A stretch of DNA of 64,000 nt from Marinimicrobium sp. C6131 (GTDB lineage: Bacteria > Pseudomonadota > Gammaproteobacteria > Pseudomonadales > Cellvibrionaceae). The translations under genes were made by a program, and so were the position numbers. Shown one piece after another: positions 22,734 through 32,107 of this stretch (position 1 is its first letter; every line of letters begins with the position of its first letter). The notes beneath the pieces were generated by a model. That model had not been told where the DNA came from. It did no database searches and was given only the letters and a program-made list of their open reading frames with translations. The DNA is taken from the NCBI RefSeq assembly GCF_026153455.1, contig NZ_CP110629.1, positions 1 to 64,000 on the forward strand, written 5' to 3'.

Positions 22734-25604
22734 ATGTTTAAGCGTTCCCTACTAAGCCGCAGTATCGCTGCGTCCATCGCCCTGGCTGGCCTGCCCATGC
22801 TGGCCCAAGCCCAAGACACCCAAGATGAGCCTCTGCTTGAAGAAGTGGTCGTTACCGGCATTCGTGCCAGCCTGAACCAGGCGATCGACATCAAGCGAGA
22901 ATCCATGGATGTCATGGACTCCATCGTCGCAGAAGACATCGGTAAACTGCCGGATAACAACGTGGTTGAGTCTCTCCAGCGTGTCGCCGGTGTTCAGGTT
23001 ACGGATCGTGCTGGCGGTGAAACCAACGTGGTCAGTATCCGCGGTCTTACTGATGTTAGCACCACGGTAAACGGTCGTACCATCTTCACAGCTTCTGGCC
23101 GCGCTGTTGCGCTGGCTGATATTCCTTCGACGCTGGTCTCGCGAGTCGATGTAATCAAGAATCGGTCGGCGGAAACCTACGAAAACGGTATTGCTGGCCA
23201 GATTGACGTGCACACCTTCCGTCCCTTTGATTTTGATGGCTCTCGCGTATCGGTTTCTGCTCGCGGTATCTATCTGGAAGAAGCGGAAGCGGTGAACCCG
23301 ACCATCAGTGCGCTCTTCAGCGATCGTTGGGATACTGGGGCGGGGGAGTTCGGTGCACTCGTGAACCTTTCCTATAGTGAGACGGAGTATCGGGATCAGT
23401 CTACTACACCTGGTGCTCAGGTGCCGTTTATTGCCCAGGGCCGAGATCTTCCAGATGACCCTAATATCCTTGATGGGAATGGAAATGTTGTGGATCAACG
23501 GTACGTGGATCTGCAGCGTATTTTTCCGACTCGACCGGGCGTGCAGGAAAACCCGATTTGGACTGCTGGTTTGGAGAACGGTTTGCCCACCGCTCAGGGA
23601 TCAACATTGGATATAAACGGCGATCCCGCGGAGTATTACATTTCCCGTGATGCGATGTTCATGTCCGACTTCACCGGTGAACGTGAGCGCCCCGCTGCTA
23701 ATGTATCGTTGCAGTTCGCTCCAAATGATCGTAGCGAATACACCTTCGAAGCATTCTACAATGGTTACCGCAACGAAGGGTTCAACTCTCTGAACTTTGC
23801 GTTTGTAGACTGGTGGGGCAGCCTCGGCGGTTTGAGTGATGACGTGACTGATACTTTCGAGCTGTATGAAGGAACCAATGTTATCAAGGAGCGTACAATC
23901 CGTGATGGCTTCACGTTTGGTAGCGGTGATTACTCTACGGGTAAAACCGACTCCTATGTCTACGCGCTGGGTGGCGATTGGGAGCTGACCGATAAGCTCA
24001 ACCTGAAGTCTGAATTGGTGTATCAGGATAGTGAGTTTGAATCCAGCTTCATTGCGATGCGTAGCACCAATGTTCGTTACGAAACTTATGCTAATTTCAG
24101 TGACAAACCGAGCATTGAGTTCCGGGACAATCCGGCAACTCCCGATGTCGATGAAGGCGATCAAAGCGACATCTCCCAATACGCTATGGCCGAAATGTAC
24201 GACAGCGGAACGCGCAATGAGGGGTCGGCTGTCACCTTTACCGCCGATGCGGAGTACTTTACCGATGGTGCTTTCTTTAAGAAGATTGACTTCGGTATCC
24301 GTCACGACGTTCGGGACGCGACCGAGTTTTCCCGTACTCAGGACGCTGCGCCCTGCGATGTCGTAAACACCACCGGCGACGCTGCTAACTGTCAGTTCTC
24401 TACTTATGAAGGAGATGGCATCGCGCATATCAACAGCGGTTTTATGGATGCACTAAATGTGCCTCGCACTTGGGCCGTGGTCGATGGTCCATACCTGAAA
24501 GCGAATCGTGACTACTTCACAGGTCTCTATGGTCTGGATGCCAACGATCCGTTGTTGGAAGAGTTCGCTATTGAAGAGACAAACACAGCACTTTACGTAG
24601 ACGCTGAGTTTGAGACAGAAATCGCTGGTAAGCGCCTCGATGGTCAGGTTGGTGTACGTTATGTTGACGTGACTACTGATACTGTTTTCACCGATCAGGT
24701 GGATCTCTCTCAGACAGAAGGCAGCACGGATAACCAGGAACTGCTCAGCTTCCTGTCACTGCGCTACAATCTCACCGATGAGTTGATCGCACGTTTCAAC
24801 TACGGTGAAACTCTGCGTATGCCGGCGTTCGGTGACCTTAATCCGACCATCACCTACTTTGATGACATCACCAACATTGGTTACGGTACTGCAACTGGTG
24901 GCAATGCTGATCTTCAGCCGACTACCTCCCAGAACTACGACCTCTCTCTGGAATGGTACTTCGGTGACGCGAGCAATGCTTACGTGACTCTGTTCCAGCG
25001 TGACATTGAAGGGCTTGTCGTTGGCTTCCGCAACCGAGTGAACCGTCAGATCGAAGGGTATGACACAGATACCTTTATCCTGTCTCAGCCGGACAATGCG
25101 TCCGACGGCGAGCTGTCAGGAGTGGAAGTCGGGTTCAACTATTTCCCCGAAAACCTGGAAGGCTACTGGGATGGTCTCGGCGTTCAGTCCAGCTTCACGT
25201 TCCTGGATTCCGAGCAGGTCAATCCGGTCACTAACAGTGCGGGTGAAGTGACTGCCTACGAAAAAGGTCCAATGTTTGGTGTGTCTGACACCTCTTACAG
25301 TGTGGCAGTGGCATACGAGCGTGACACTTTTGACGCTCGCTTGGCATATGTATGGCGTGAGGACTTCCTCAACAATAATGAAGCCGCCTTGTTTGCCAAT
25401 CCGCTGGGTGTGTACCGTGACGCCCAAAGCTCACTGGATTTCCAGTTCAGCTATAATGTATCTGATGAGCTCATCGTGACCTTCGATGCGACCAATCTGA
25501 CCGAAGAGGTCTATCAGAGTCGTTACGGTAATAGTTATCTGCATACCTTCGGTAACTGGCAGATCAGCCGCACCTTCGCCCTGGGTGCTCGCTACTCCTT
25601 CTAA
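22734..25604 (+). CDS. TonB-dependent outer-membrane receptor, carbohydrate type
   Basis: A 956-residue receptor with a signal peptide (cleavage after AQAQ). The plug domain begins LEEVVVTGIRASLNQAIDIK and contains KLPDNNVVESLQRVAGVQV, the arrangement typical of the proteobacterial carbohydrate-uptake TonB receptors. The 22-strand barrel ends with an aromatic C-terminal residue (ALGARYSF). It probably moves arabinan-derived oligosaccharides across the outer membrane. Codon usage looks slightly richer in A/T than its neighbours, which may reflect transfer or high expression. It lies downstream of a control region with several palindromes and ends at the terminator at 25651. Confidence 0.92.
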   Translation: MFKRSLLSRSIAASIALAGLPMLAQAQDTQDEPLLEEVVVTGIRASLNQAIDIKRESMDVMDSIVAEDIGKLPDNNVVESLQRVAGVQVTDRAGGETNVVSIRGLTDVSTTVNGRTIFTASGRAVALADIPSTLVSRVDVIKNRSAETYENGIAGQIDVHTFRPFDFDGSRVSVSARGIYLEEAEAVNPTISALFSDRWDTGAGEFGALVNLSYSETEYRDQSTTPGAQVPFIAQGRDLPDDPNILDGNGNVVDQRYVDLQRIFPTRPGVQENPIWTAGLENGLPTAQGSTLDINGDPAEYYISRDAMFMSDFTGERERPAANVSLQFAPNDRSEYTFEAFYNGYRNEGFNSLNFAFVDWWGSLGGLSDDVTDTFELYEGTNVIKERTIRDGFTFGSGDYSTGKTDSYVYALGGDWELTDKLNLKSELVYQDSEFESSFIAMRSTNVRYETYANFSDKPSIEFRDNPATPDVDEGDQSDISQYAMAEMYDSGTRNEGSAVTFTADAEYFTDGAFFKKIDFGIRHDVRDATEFSRTQDAAPCDVVNTTGDAANCQFSTYEGDGIAHINSGFMDALNVPRTWAVVDGPYLKANRDYFTGLYGLDANDPLLEEFAIEETNTALYVDAEFETEIAGKRLDGQVGVRYVDVTTDTVFTDQVDLSQTEGSTDNQELLSFLSLRYNLTDELIARFNYGETLRMPAFGDLNPTITYFDDITNIGYGTATGGNADLQPTTSQNYDLSLEWYFGDASNAYVTLFQRDIEGLVVGFRNRVNRQIEGYDTDTFILSQPDNASDGELSGVEVGFNYFPENLEGYWDGLGVQSSFTFLDSEQVNPVTNSAGEVTAYEKGPMFGVSDTSYSVAVAYERDTFDARLAYVWREDFLNNNEAALFANPLGVYRDAQSSLDFQFSYNVSDELIVTFDATNLTEEVYQSRYGNSYLHTFGNWQISRTFALGARYSF

Positions 25605-25650
25605 GGAGTGCGGGCAACCCGCAAGGTTGCACACCGTTCAAACCGAACTT

Positions 25651-25678
25651 GGCCAACCCTCCGGGGTTGGCCTTTTTT
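25651..25678 (+). terminator. Terminator after TonB receptor 1
   Basis: GGCCAACCC (25651-25659) pairs with GGGTTGGCC (25664-25672), followed by six T's. Confidence 0.92.
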
Positions 25679-25758
25679 GTGTCTGGCCTCCCGACCGCTC
25701 GCTGTTATACCATTCAGTCTTGGCTGCTGACTCTCACCAACGTAGAGGAATCTGATTT

Positions 25759-26811
25759 ATGCCCGCTCAAACCGCCCCATTCGGGAGCCTTCCCGATGGC
25801 CGTGAGGTCACCCAATTCATTTTGCGCAATAGCAAGGGGATGGAGGTCCGCCTGATCAACTATGGCGGTATCATTACCCACCTGTTCGTGCCGGACCGGG
25901 ACGGCAATGTCGCCGACGTGGTCATGGGCTTTGATGAGCTGGGCCCCTATCTGACGGATTCCCCGTATTTCGGAGCGCTGATTGGCCGTTTCGGCAATCG
26001 CATCGCCGGTGGCCGGTTCCAGTTGGACGGCGTCGAGTATCGGCTGGATCAGAACGATGGAGAGAACCATCTGCACGGAGGTGTGGAGGGCTTTGACAAA
26101 AAGCTCTGGGATGCCGAGCCATTTGAAGATGAGCGCGGGGTCGGCGTCCGCCTGAGCCTGGTCAGCCCCGACGGCGATCAGGGTTATCCGGGCTCCTTGT
26201 CCGTCACCGTGGAGTATTGGCTGACCGATGATAATCAGTTGATCACCGATTACTGTGCCACTACGGACAAGGCGACCCCGGTCAACCTGACTCAGCACAG
26301 CTATTTCAATCTGGCGGGGCGGGGAACCGTGCGCGACCATCAGCTTACTCTGAACGCGTCAAAGTACACGCCGGTCAGTGACAAGCTGATACCGGAAGGG
26401 CCTCTCGTTGAGGTAGCCGGTACGGCCTTCGACTTCCGACAGCCCAAGGCCATCGGCTCGGACATTGACGCCGATGACATACAGCTCAAGCGTGCTAACG
26501 GTGGCTACGATCATAATTTCGTCGTCGACCGTCAGGGGCAGCAGGGTGAGGTGCTTGCCGCCCGGGCCGTAGAGCCGGTTTCAGGGCGTGTGTTGGAGGT
26601 CTGGACGGAGGAACCGTGTTTCCAGTTGTATACCGGCAATTTTCTGGACGGTTCGGTGGAAGGGAAAGGCCAAAAACAGATTCGTCACGGTGCGTTCTGC
26701 GTCGAGCCGCAGCATTTTCCGGACTCGCCCAACCAGAGCCGTTTCCCGTCCACGATTGTGCGTCCGGAAGACACCTACCACACCCGGATGAGCTTCCGCT
26801 TCAGTAACTGA
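25759..26811 (+). CDS. galM: Aldose 1-epimerase (mutarotase)
   Basis: A 350-residue GalM-family enzyme that interconverts alpha and beta anomers of free sugars. Family motifs include IGRFGNRIAGGRFQLDG, NHLHGGVEGFDKKLW (catalytic His), LTQHSYFNLAG (second His) and the late TEEPCFQLYTGNF with FCVEPQHFPDSPNQ (catalytic Glu). There is no signal peptide. In an arabinose locus it would supply the anomer preferred by the isomerase. Its length equals that of bacterial GalM. A weak terminator-like hairpin follows at 26831-26852. Confidence 0.93.
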   Translation: MPAQTAPFGSLPDGREVTQFILRNSKGMEVRLINYGGIITHLFVPDRDGNVADVVMGFDELGPYLTDSPYFGALIGRFGNRIAGGRFQLDGVEYRLDQNDGENHLHGGVEGFDKKLWDAEPFEDERGVGVRLSLVSPDGDQGYPGSLSVTVEYWLTDDNQLITDYCATTDKATPVNLTQHSYFNLAGRGTVRDHQLTLNASKYTPVSDKLIPEGPLVEVAGTAFDFRQPKAIGSDIDADDIQLKRANGGYDHNFVVDRQGQQGEVLAARAVEPVSGRVLEVWTEEPCFQLYTGNFLDGSVEGKGQKQIRHGAFCVEPQHFPDSPNQSRFPSTIVRPEDTYHTRMSFRFSN

Positions 26812-26830
26812 AATGAATGAGTTGAGTTTA

Positions 26831-26866
26831 AGTGCCACTTCGTCGGTGGCGCTTCTCTCATTTTGT
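26831..26866 (+). terminator. Weak terminator-like hairpin after galM
   Basis: AGTGCCAC pairs with GTGGCGCT (with one G-T pair) around TTCGTCG, followed by TCTCTCATTTTG, a poor U-tract. Confidence 0.45.
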
Positions 26867-27185
26867 TGCCTTTCGAATAATATAATATTTAAGTGATTTG
26901 TCGAAAAAGTACTATTTTTATGCGATAACATACAAGACGACCACCCCTCCTCCCCCTAACGTAACCTACAGCGATGGATCAGAGTTCGTGTAGGTTGGCG
27001 ACCGCTTCGCCATTCTTTGATCTCTCGCCTATCGTGATGTCGCCAAGTTCGGCATTGCCGGGTCGGACGGTTCAGTATTCCGCGCTTTGTGCATGCGAAA
27101 ATTTCCGCACCAGCCGGAACAGGTGAGCCGTCCGGACCTGGCGTTTAATAATCCAAATAAACACAATGCGCAGGAGAGTCCCAAG
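26867..27185 (+). promoter_or_regulatory. Structured leader and putative operator of TonB receptor 2
   Basis: No gene was found. ATAATATAATAT (26877-26888) matches the operator-like element on the minus strand (9 of 12). Downstream, AACCTACA and TGTAGGTT form an 8-bp stem (about 26964-26997), and GGTCGGACGG (about 27060) faces GCCGTCCGGACC (about 27128), nearly complementary over 10 bases. A long structured 5' untranslated region is therefore possible. The pyrimidine run ACCACCCCTCCTCCCCCTA lies near 26940. The RBS AGGAGAG is at 27172-27178. Confidence 0.4.
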
Positions 27186-29969
27186 ATGATAGCGAAAAAG
27201 TCCATTCTCAGTAGTACGATTGCCACGATACTGTTTGCCGGAGCCCAGGCTTCCGCTCAGTCGGCCTCTCAGGAGGCCGGTATGGAGGAAGTGCTGGTCA
27301 CCGGTATTCGCTCCAGCCTTCAGCAGGCGATGGATATCAAACGAGACTCGGATGCCGTGGTGGATTCCATTGCTTCGGAGAGCCTGGGTAAGTTCCCTGA
27401 TACCAACATTGCCGAATCCCTTCAACGAATCACCGGTGTTTCTATCGATCGAAGTGGTGGCGAAGGGCAAAGTGTAACGGTGCGAGGTTTTGGTCCTCAA
27501 TTCAATACGGTATTGCTCAACGGGCGTCGACAAGTGTCCGACACCGGGGCGAGGTCGTTCAACTTTGACAACCTGCCCGCCGAACTGGTTTCGCGGGTGG
27601 ATGTCTACAAAAGCGCGCAGGCTCGCCTTCAGTCCGGCGGTATTGGTTCCACTATTGTGATGCACACACCGCGCCCCCTGGATATCGGTAGCTTCAAAGC
27701 GGTAGGTTCGGCCAAGATGTTGCACGAAGACCTGTCCGGTGAGAGTACGCCGGAGCTGTTCGGGATGGTGAGTAACACCTTTGCGGATGGGCGTATGGGG
27801 GCACTGCTGTCGGTGACCTATGAAGAGCGGAAGAATCGTATCGAACGCTTCCTAACCGACGGTATTCTTACCGCGCCGCGCGATGGTTTGACGTTGATTG
27901 CCGATGACTTGGCGGACCAAGGCTACTCGGCGGACGACCAGTTTTTTATTCCGCAGGTTCTGAATATCAGTCCCATTGATGAGCAGCGTGAGCGCATCAA
28001 CATCAACAGTACGTTTCAGTTCCAGGCGACTGAAGACCTGACCTTTACGCTGGACGCGATGTTCAACGACTTTGACGTACAGACTCAGTCCAACACACTG
28101 ACTTTCTTTGTAACGCCATCCATTATTACGGACGCCACGTTCGATGAAAATCGTACGGCGACAGAGTTTACCCAGAACCAGAACGCTGCGACCGACTTCA
28201 CTATGGCAGAGCGTAGCCGGCCGTCCGAGTCACAGGCGTTTGGCTTTAACGCCGATTGGGATTTTGCACCGGGCTGGAATGTGGCATTTGATACCAGCTA
28301 TTCCAAAGCGGAGTCCGGCGGTGCCAGTGGTACCAATGTGGGCGTGGTTGGTTTCCGCGATGACGGTTTCACGCTCAGCTATGATGAGAACGGTATGCCG
28401 TCCTACAGCGGCGTGACGGATGCGCAGATCAATGATCCGAGCTTGCCTAAAGCCCATTTTTTCATGCGTGGTATCGGTGGCGGACCTTTGGGTGGTGCGG
28501 CGGATATCGAACATGACCTTTTTGAGCAGCGGGTGGACTTTGAGTGGCAGGCTGACTTTGAGCACCTGAAAACCGTTACCTTTGGTGCCCATTATTCCGA
28601 TGAGTCGGAGAGCACGACCAGTCGGACGTCCGACAACCCGTGTATTTATTGCGGTTATCAGACGGATGTACCCGACGATCTGCTGGCCATAGCCGCTGAG
28701 GGTGGCAACTACATGGATGGCGATATTGACGTCCCCGCTACCTGGCAAACCGCTGACCTGGATGCCCTGATATCCTGGCTGGAGACCCCCGAGGCGGCGG
28801 CTGCAAGAGACGAAGCGGCCGGTCTAGAGCCCGGCACGACTCAAGCGGCGTTGGACGAGAGCAACGGCTATGCACTGGCGTTGCAGTCCAGTTCAACGGA
28901 AATCGATGAAACCGTAATGTCGATCTATGCCAGTCTCAACTTTCAGGGGGAGCTGGGTGACATGCCCTGGAGCTTGAATGCGGGTGTGCGCTATGTGGAA
29001 ACCGAGACTACGCCGTTTGGTATTTCCGCCCCTCTGCTGGATCTTCGTGAAATCCCCAGCGACCCGACCGCCTATGACGTGGTGGATGGCAATGAGCAGG
29101 TGGTTAGCGCCAATAACAAGTATGATCATTTTCTACCGGCATTGGATTACCGTTTGAATCTGAACGACGATATGGTCATTCGTTTTGCCGCTTCGCAAAC
29201 GCTGACTCGTCCCCCGTTCGGGGCCCTGTCTCCTCGCACTACCATCGGTACCGCACGTCCAGGCAATCTGCAGGCGAGTAGTGGTAACCCGAATCTCGAG
29301 CCCTACGCATCGGACAACCTGGATCTTGCCTATGAGTGGTATTACCAGGAGAGCGGCTACTTTACGGTGGGGCTCTTCCAGAAAAGGGTTGAGAATTTCC
29401 TGGTCAATACCGTTCTGCAGCAGGAGTTTGAAATTCAGGATCAGGACAACCTGTTTGATGGTAATCCGGTATTTGAAGTAAGCACTCAGGATAACCTGGA
29501 AGATGCGACCGTTGACGGGGTTGAGTTGGGCTTCCAGCACACCTTTGACTATCTGTCGGGTGTCTGGAGCGGTTTTGGTTTTACCGCCAACGCGACGCTC
29601 GTGGATAGCGACGCTGAACTCGACACGGGTGATATCAGTCAGACCTTTGCGCTCGAAGGGCTGGGCGACTCCTACAATATCGTCGGTTTTTACGAGCGGG
29701 GCAATTTTGAAGCCCGCCTGGCGTGGAATCAACGCGACCGCTTCCTGCAAACGGCGGTCGGTTTCGGGGGCGAGCCAACCTATGTCGAAGACTATGAGCA
29801 GATCGACGCGCGGGTAAGCTACAGTCTGAGCGACAGTCTGTCGGTATTTGTCGAAGGGGTGAACATTACCGATGAGAAGTATCAGAAGGTAGGCCGTTAC
29901 GACAACCAGATTCTGTTGCGAGAACAAACCGGTCCCCGTTACACCGTGGGGGTACGGGCGGAGTTTTAA
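27186..29969 (+). CDS. TonB-dependent outer-membrane receptor 2, carbohydrate type
   Basis: A 927-residue receptor. ATG 27186 is chosen because it follows the RBS AGGAGAG and gives a normal signal peptide (KSILSSTIATILFAGAQASAQ); a longer frame from 27087 adds no recognisable sequence. The plug contains EEVLVTGIRSSLQQAMDIK, FPDTNIAESLQRITGVSI and SVTVRGFGPQFNTVLLNGR, closer to the TIGR01782-type receptor than receptor 1. The barrel ends in RYTVGVRAEF with terminal Phe. Together with the GH97 gene 51 bp downstream it probably serves uptake of a particular side-chain oligosaccharide. Confidence 0.93.
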   Translation: MIAKKSILSSTIATILFAGAQASAQSASQEAGMEEVLVTGIRSSLQQAMDIKRDSDAVVDSIASESLGKFPDTNIAESLQRITGVSIDRSGGEGQSVTVRGFGPQFNTVLLNGRRQVSDTGARSFNFDNLPAELVSRVDVYKSAQARLQSGGIGSTIVMHTPRPLDIGSFKAVGSAKMLHEDLSGESTPELFGMVSNTFADGRMGALLSVTYEERKNRIERFLTDGILTAPRDGLTLIADDLADQGYSADDQFFIPQVLNISPIDEQRERININSTFQFQATEDLTFTLDAMFNDFDVQTQSNTLTFFVTPSIITDATFDENRTATEFTQNQNAATDFTMAERSRPSESQAFGFNADWDFAPGWNVAFDTSYSKAESGGASGTNVGVVGFRDDGFTLSYDENGMPSYSGVTDAQINDPSLPKAHFFMRGIGGGPLGGAADIEHDLFEQRVDFEWQADFEHLKTVTFGAHYSDESESTTSRTSDNPCIYCGYQTDVPDDLLAIAAEGGNYMDGDIDVPATWQTADLDALISWLETPEAAAARDEAAGLEPGTTQAALDESNGYALALQSSSTEIDETVMSIYASLNFQGELGDMPWSLNAGVRYVETETTPFGISAPLLDLREIPSDPTAYDVVDGNEQVVSANNKYDHFLPALDYRLNLNDDMVIRFAASQTLTRPPFGALSPRTTIGTARPGNLQASSGNPNLEPYASDNLDLAYEWYYQESGYFTVGLFQKRVENFLVNTVLQQEFEIQDQDNLFDGNPVFEVSTQDNLEDATVDGVELGFQHTFDYLSGVWSGFGFTANATLVDSDAELDTGDISQTFALEGLGDSYNIVGFYERGNFEARLAWNQRDRFLQTAVGFGGEPTYVEDYEQIDARVSYSLSDSLSVFVEGVNITDEKYQKVGRYDNQILLREQTGPRYTVGVRAEF

Positions 29970-29977
29970 TGCTGACT

Positions 29978-30002
29978 GGCCGGGGCTGCCCCGGCCTTTT
30001 TT
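29978..30002 (+). terminator. Terminator between TonB receptor 2 and GH97
   Basis: GGCCGGGG (29978-29985) pairs with CCCCGGCC (29989-29996), followed by six T's. Partial read-through could set the receptor level above that of the enzyme. Confidence 0.88.
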
Positions 30003-30020
30003 CATATTGGGAGTAGCAAC

Positions 30021-31961
30021 ATGAACAAATCCGTTTTGAGTCTGGCCATGCTGGCCCTTTGTCTGGGCGCTTGCTCAAATACTGGCAGCGGCCCAGGCAA
30101 TAACGTTGTATTGAGCAGTCCGGACGGTAGTGTTCGGGTCAGCGTTTCGCTGAACGCCGAGGGGGCGCCGGAATATCAGGTTTTTCACGACGGGCGAGCC
30201 GTGCTTGAGCCGTCGGATCTGGGCATTCGCTTACAGAACGCCGCTTTTGAACAAGGCCTGTCCCTGGCGAGCGCGTCCGAGCCGGCATTGGTGGAAGACC
30301 ACTATGAAATGCACCAGGGCAAACAGCTGGACATTCACTACCGGGCCAACGAGCAGACGCTGCGCTTTGCCAACGCGGACGGCGAGCCCCTGGTGATTCG
30401 TCTGCGCGCCTCCGATGACGGTGTGGCCTTCCGCTATGAATTTCCGGGTGAGGGCACCAAGCGTTTTGAAAAAGAAAACACGTCGTTCGACTTCCCCGCC
30501 TCGGCCAAAGCCTGGATGCAACGCATGCAGGTGGTCAACACCGGCTTCGAGGGCACCAATCCGGCGTACGAAGAACACTATGAAATGGAAATACCGGTGG
30601 GTACCGAGTCCCCCTCGGAAGCCGGCTGGGTTTTCCCCGCTCTGTTTCACAGCAATGGCGACTGGGTGCTGCTGAGTGAAGTCGGGATGCAGAGCAATTT
30701 TCACGCATCCCGTCTGCAGCCACAGTCGCCGGAAGGGGAATACCGCATCGGTCTGCCGATGGAAGGGGAGGTGTTCACCGGGGGCGAGCGGCTCGCTCAT
30801 GATACCGGCGCCTTTCACTCGCCCTGGCGCACCATTACGGTCGGCAGTCTGGCCGATATTACCGCCTCCACCATGGGCACCGATCTGGCGGAGCCCTCGG
30901 TGATTGCAGATGCCGACTTTGTCGAGCCGGGCATGGCCAGTTGGAGCTGGGGGCTGCTCAAGGATGAATCGATCACCTACGACATTCAGAAGTGGTACAT
31001 CGACTACGCGGCTGACATGGACTGGGAATACACTCTGGTGGATGTGAACTGGGACCAGAACATCGGCTATGAGCGCATGCAGGCGCTGGTGGACTATGCC
31101 GCGTCTAAAGAGGTGGGATTGATTCTCTGGTACAACTCCGCTGGAGACTGGAATACCGCGCCCTATACCCCTCGTGACAAGCTGTTGACCCGGGAATCCC
31201 GGCGCGCAGAGTTCGCCCGCCTGCAGGCAATGGGTGTGCGTGGTGTCAAAGTGGACTTCTTCCCCGGCGACGGTCAGTCCGCCATAGCCTACTATCGGGA
31301 CCTGCTGCAGGATGCCGCCGACTTCGAGCTGATGGTCAACCATCACGGCTCCACTCTGCCGCGCGGTATTCAGCGGACCTTCCCGAACATGATGACCATG
31401 GAGTCGGTGCACGGCATGGAGATGGTGACCTTCTTCCAGGAAACCGCCGATAAAGAACCCAGTCACGCGGCGATGCTGCCGTTTGCCCGCAACGTGTTTG
31501 ATCCCATGGACTACACACCCACCGCGTTCAATCACCTGCACAACCCGGAAGTGACCCGCAAAAGCCGCAACGGCATGCAACTGGCCATGCCGGTGGTCTT
31601 TGTGTCGGGGCAGACCCACATTGTGGAGACGCCGGACGGTATGGCGGAGGTGCCCGAGTATGTCAGGGCGTTTTTGCGTGATCTTCCCGTGGTGTGGGAC
31701 GAATCCCGTCTGCTGACGGGCTATCCGGGTAAGCATGCGGTGTTTGCCCGCCGCTCCGGTGAGCGCTGGTATATCGCCGGTCTCAACGGCGAGGACGAGC
31801 CGAAGTCTCTGGAATTGGACCTGTCCTTTGTCGGCGATGCGGAAGGCACCCTGATCACGGACGGGAACGAGCCCCGTACCTTTGAGCAGCGCACCGTGGA
31901 GGCCGGCCCGCTGGAGCTGACCCTGGCGCCCGCTGGTGGGTTCGTGGCGGTCTTTGAGTAG
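30021..31961 (+). CDS. GH97 glycoside hydrolase, lipoprotein; retaining type
   Basis: A 646-residue lipoprotein (CLGAC lipobox) with an N-terminal beta-super-sandwich (about 25-290), a (beta/alpha)8 barrel and a C-terminal beta domain. The retaining subgroup is recognised by an Asp nucleophile: D412 in VKVDFFPGD and acid/base E461 in MTMESVHGME, close to D415 and E470 as recalled for a Bacteroides alpha-galactosidase. Inverting GH97 alpha-glucosidases lack the Asp at that site. Retaining members act on alpha-galactosides, and some related Bacteroides enzymes cut the isosteric beta-L-arabinopyranosides, which would fit this locus. Choosing between these substrates is inference. Confidence 0.87.
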   Translation: MNKSVLSLAMLALCLGACSNTGSGPGNNVVLSSPDGSVRVSVSLNAEGAPEYQVFHDGRAVLEPSDLGIRLQNAAFEQGLSLASASEPALVEDHYEMHQGKQLDIHYRANEQTLRFANADGEPLVIRLRASDDGVAFRYEFPGEGTKRFEKENTSFDFPASAKAWMQRMQVVNTGFEGTNPAYEEHYEMEIPVGTESPSEAGWVFPALFHSNGDWVLLSEVGMQSNFHASRLQPQSPEGEYRIGLPMEGEVFTGGERLAHDTGAFHSPWRTITVGSLADITASTMGTDLAEPSVIADADFVEPGMASWSWGLLKDESITYDIQKWYIDYAADMDWEYTLVDVNWDQNIGYERMQALVDYAASKEVGLILWYNSAGDWNTAPYTPRDKLLTRESRRAEFARLQAMGVRGVKVDFFPGDGQSAIAYYRDLLQDAADFELMVNHHGSTLPRGIQRTFPNMMTMESVHGMEMVTFFQETADKEPSHAAMLPFARNVFDPMDYTPTAFNHLHNPEVTRKSRNGMQLAMPVVFVSGQTHIVETPDGMAEVPEYVRAFLRDLPVVWDESRLLTGYPGKHAVFARRSGERWYIAGLNGEDEPKSLELDLSFVGDAEGTLITDGNEPRTFEQRTVEAGPLELTLAPAGGFVAVFE

Positions 31962-31987
31962 GTTTTTTCCGCTATTGGTAGTATAAA

Positions 31988-31999
31988 TTATTATAGTAT
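31988..31999. promoter_or_regulatory. Putative operator/promoter element before the GH43-ricin gene
   Basis: TTATTATAGTAT matches the element GTATTATAGTAC in 10 of 12 positions and contains a possible -10 box TATAGT (31992-31997). TTGGTAGTATAAA lies just before it (31975-31987). No good -35 was found. A hairpin CCCGGCA/TGCCGGG follows at about 32020-32036. Confidence 0.4.
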
Positions 32000-32107
32000 A
32001 AAATATGCACTTCATCCCGCCCGGCACTGCCGGGCCGGGTTGGCAGGAGAGAGCCGGCGCTAGTGTACCCCGTCACTAATACCGGTCCGTCAAATAAGAG
32101 GTGCACA

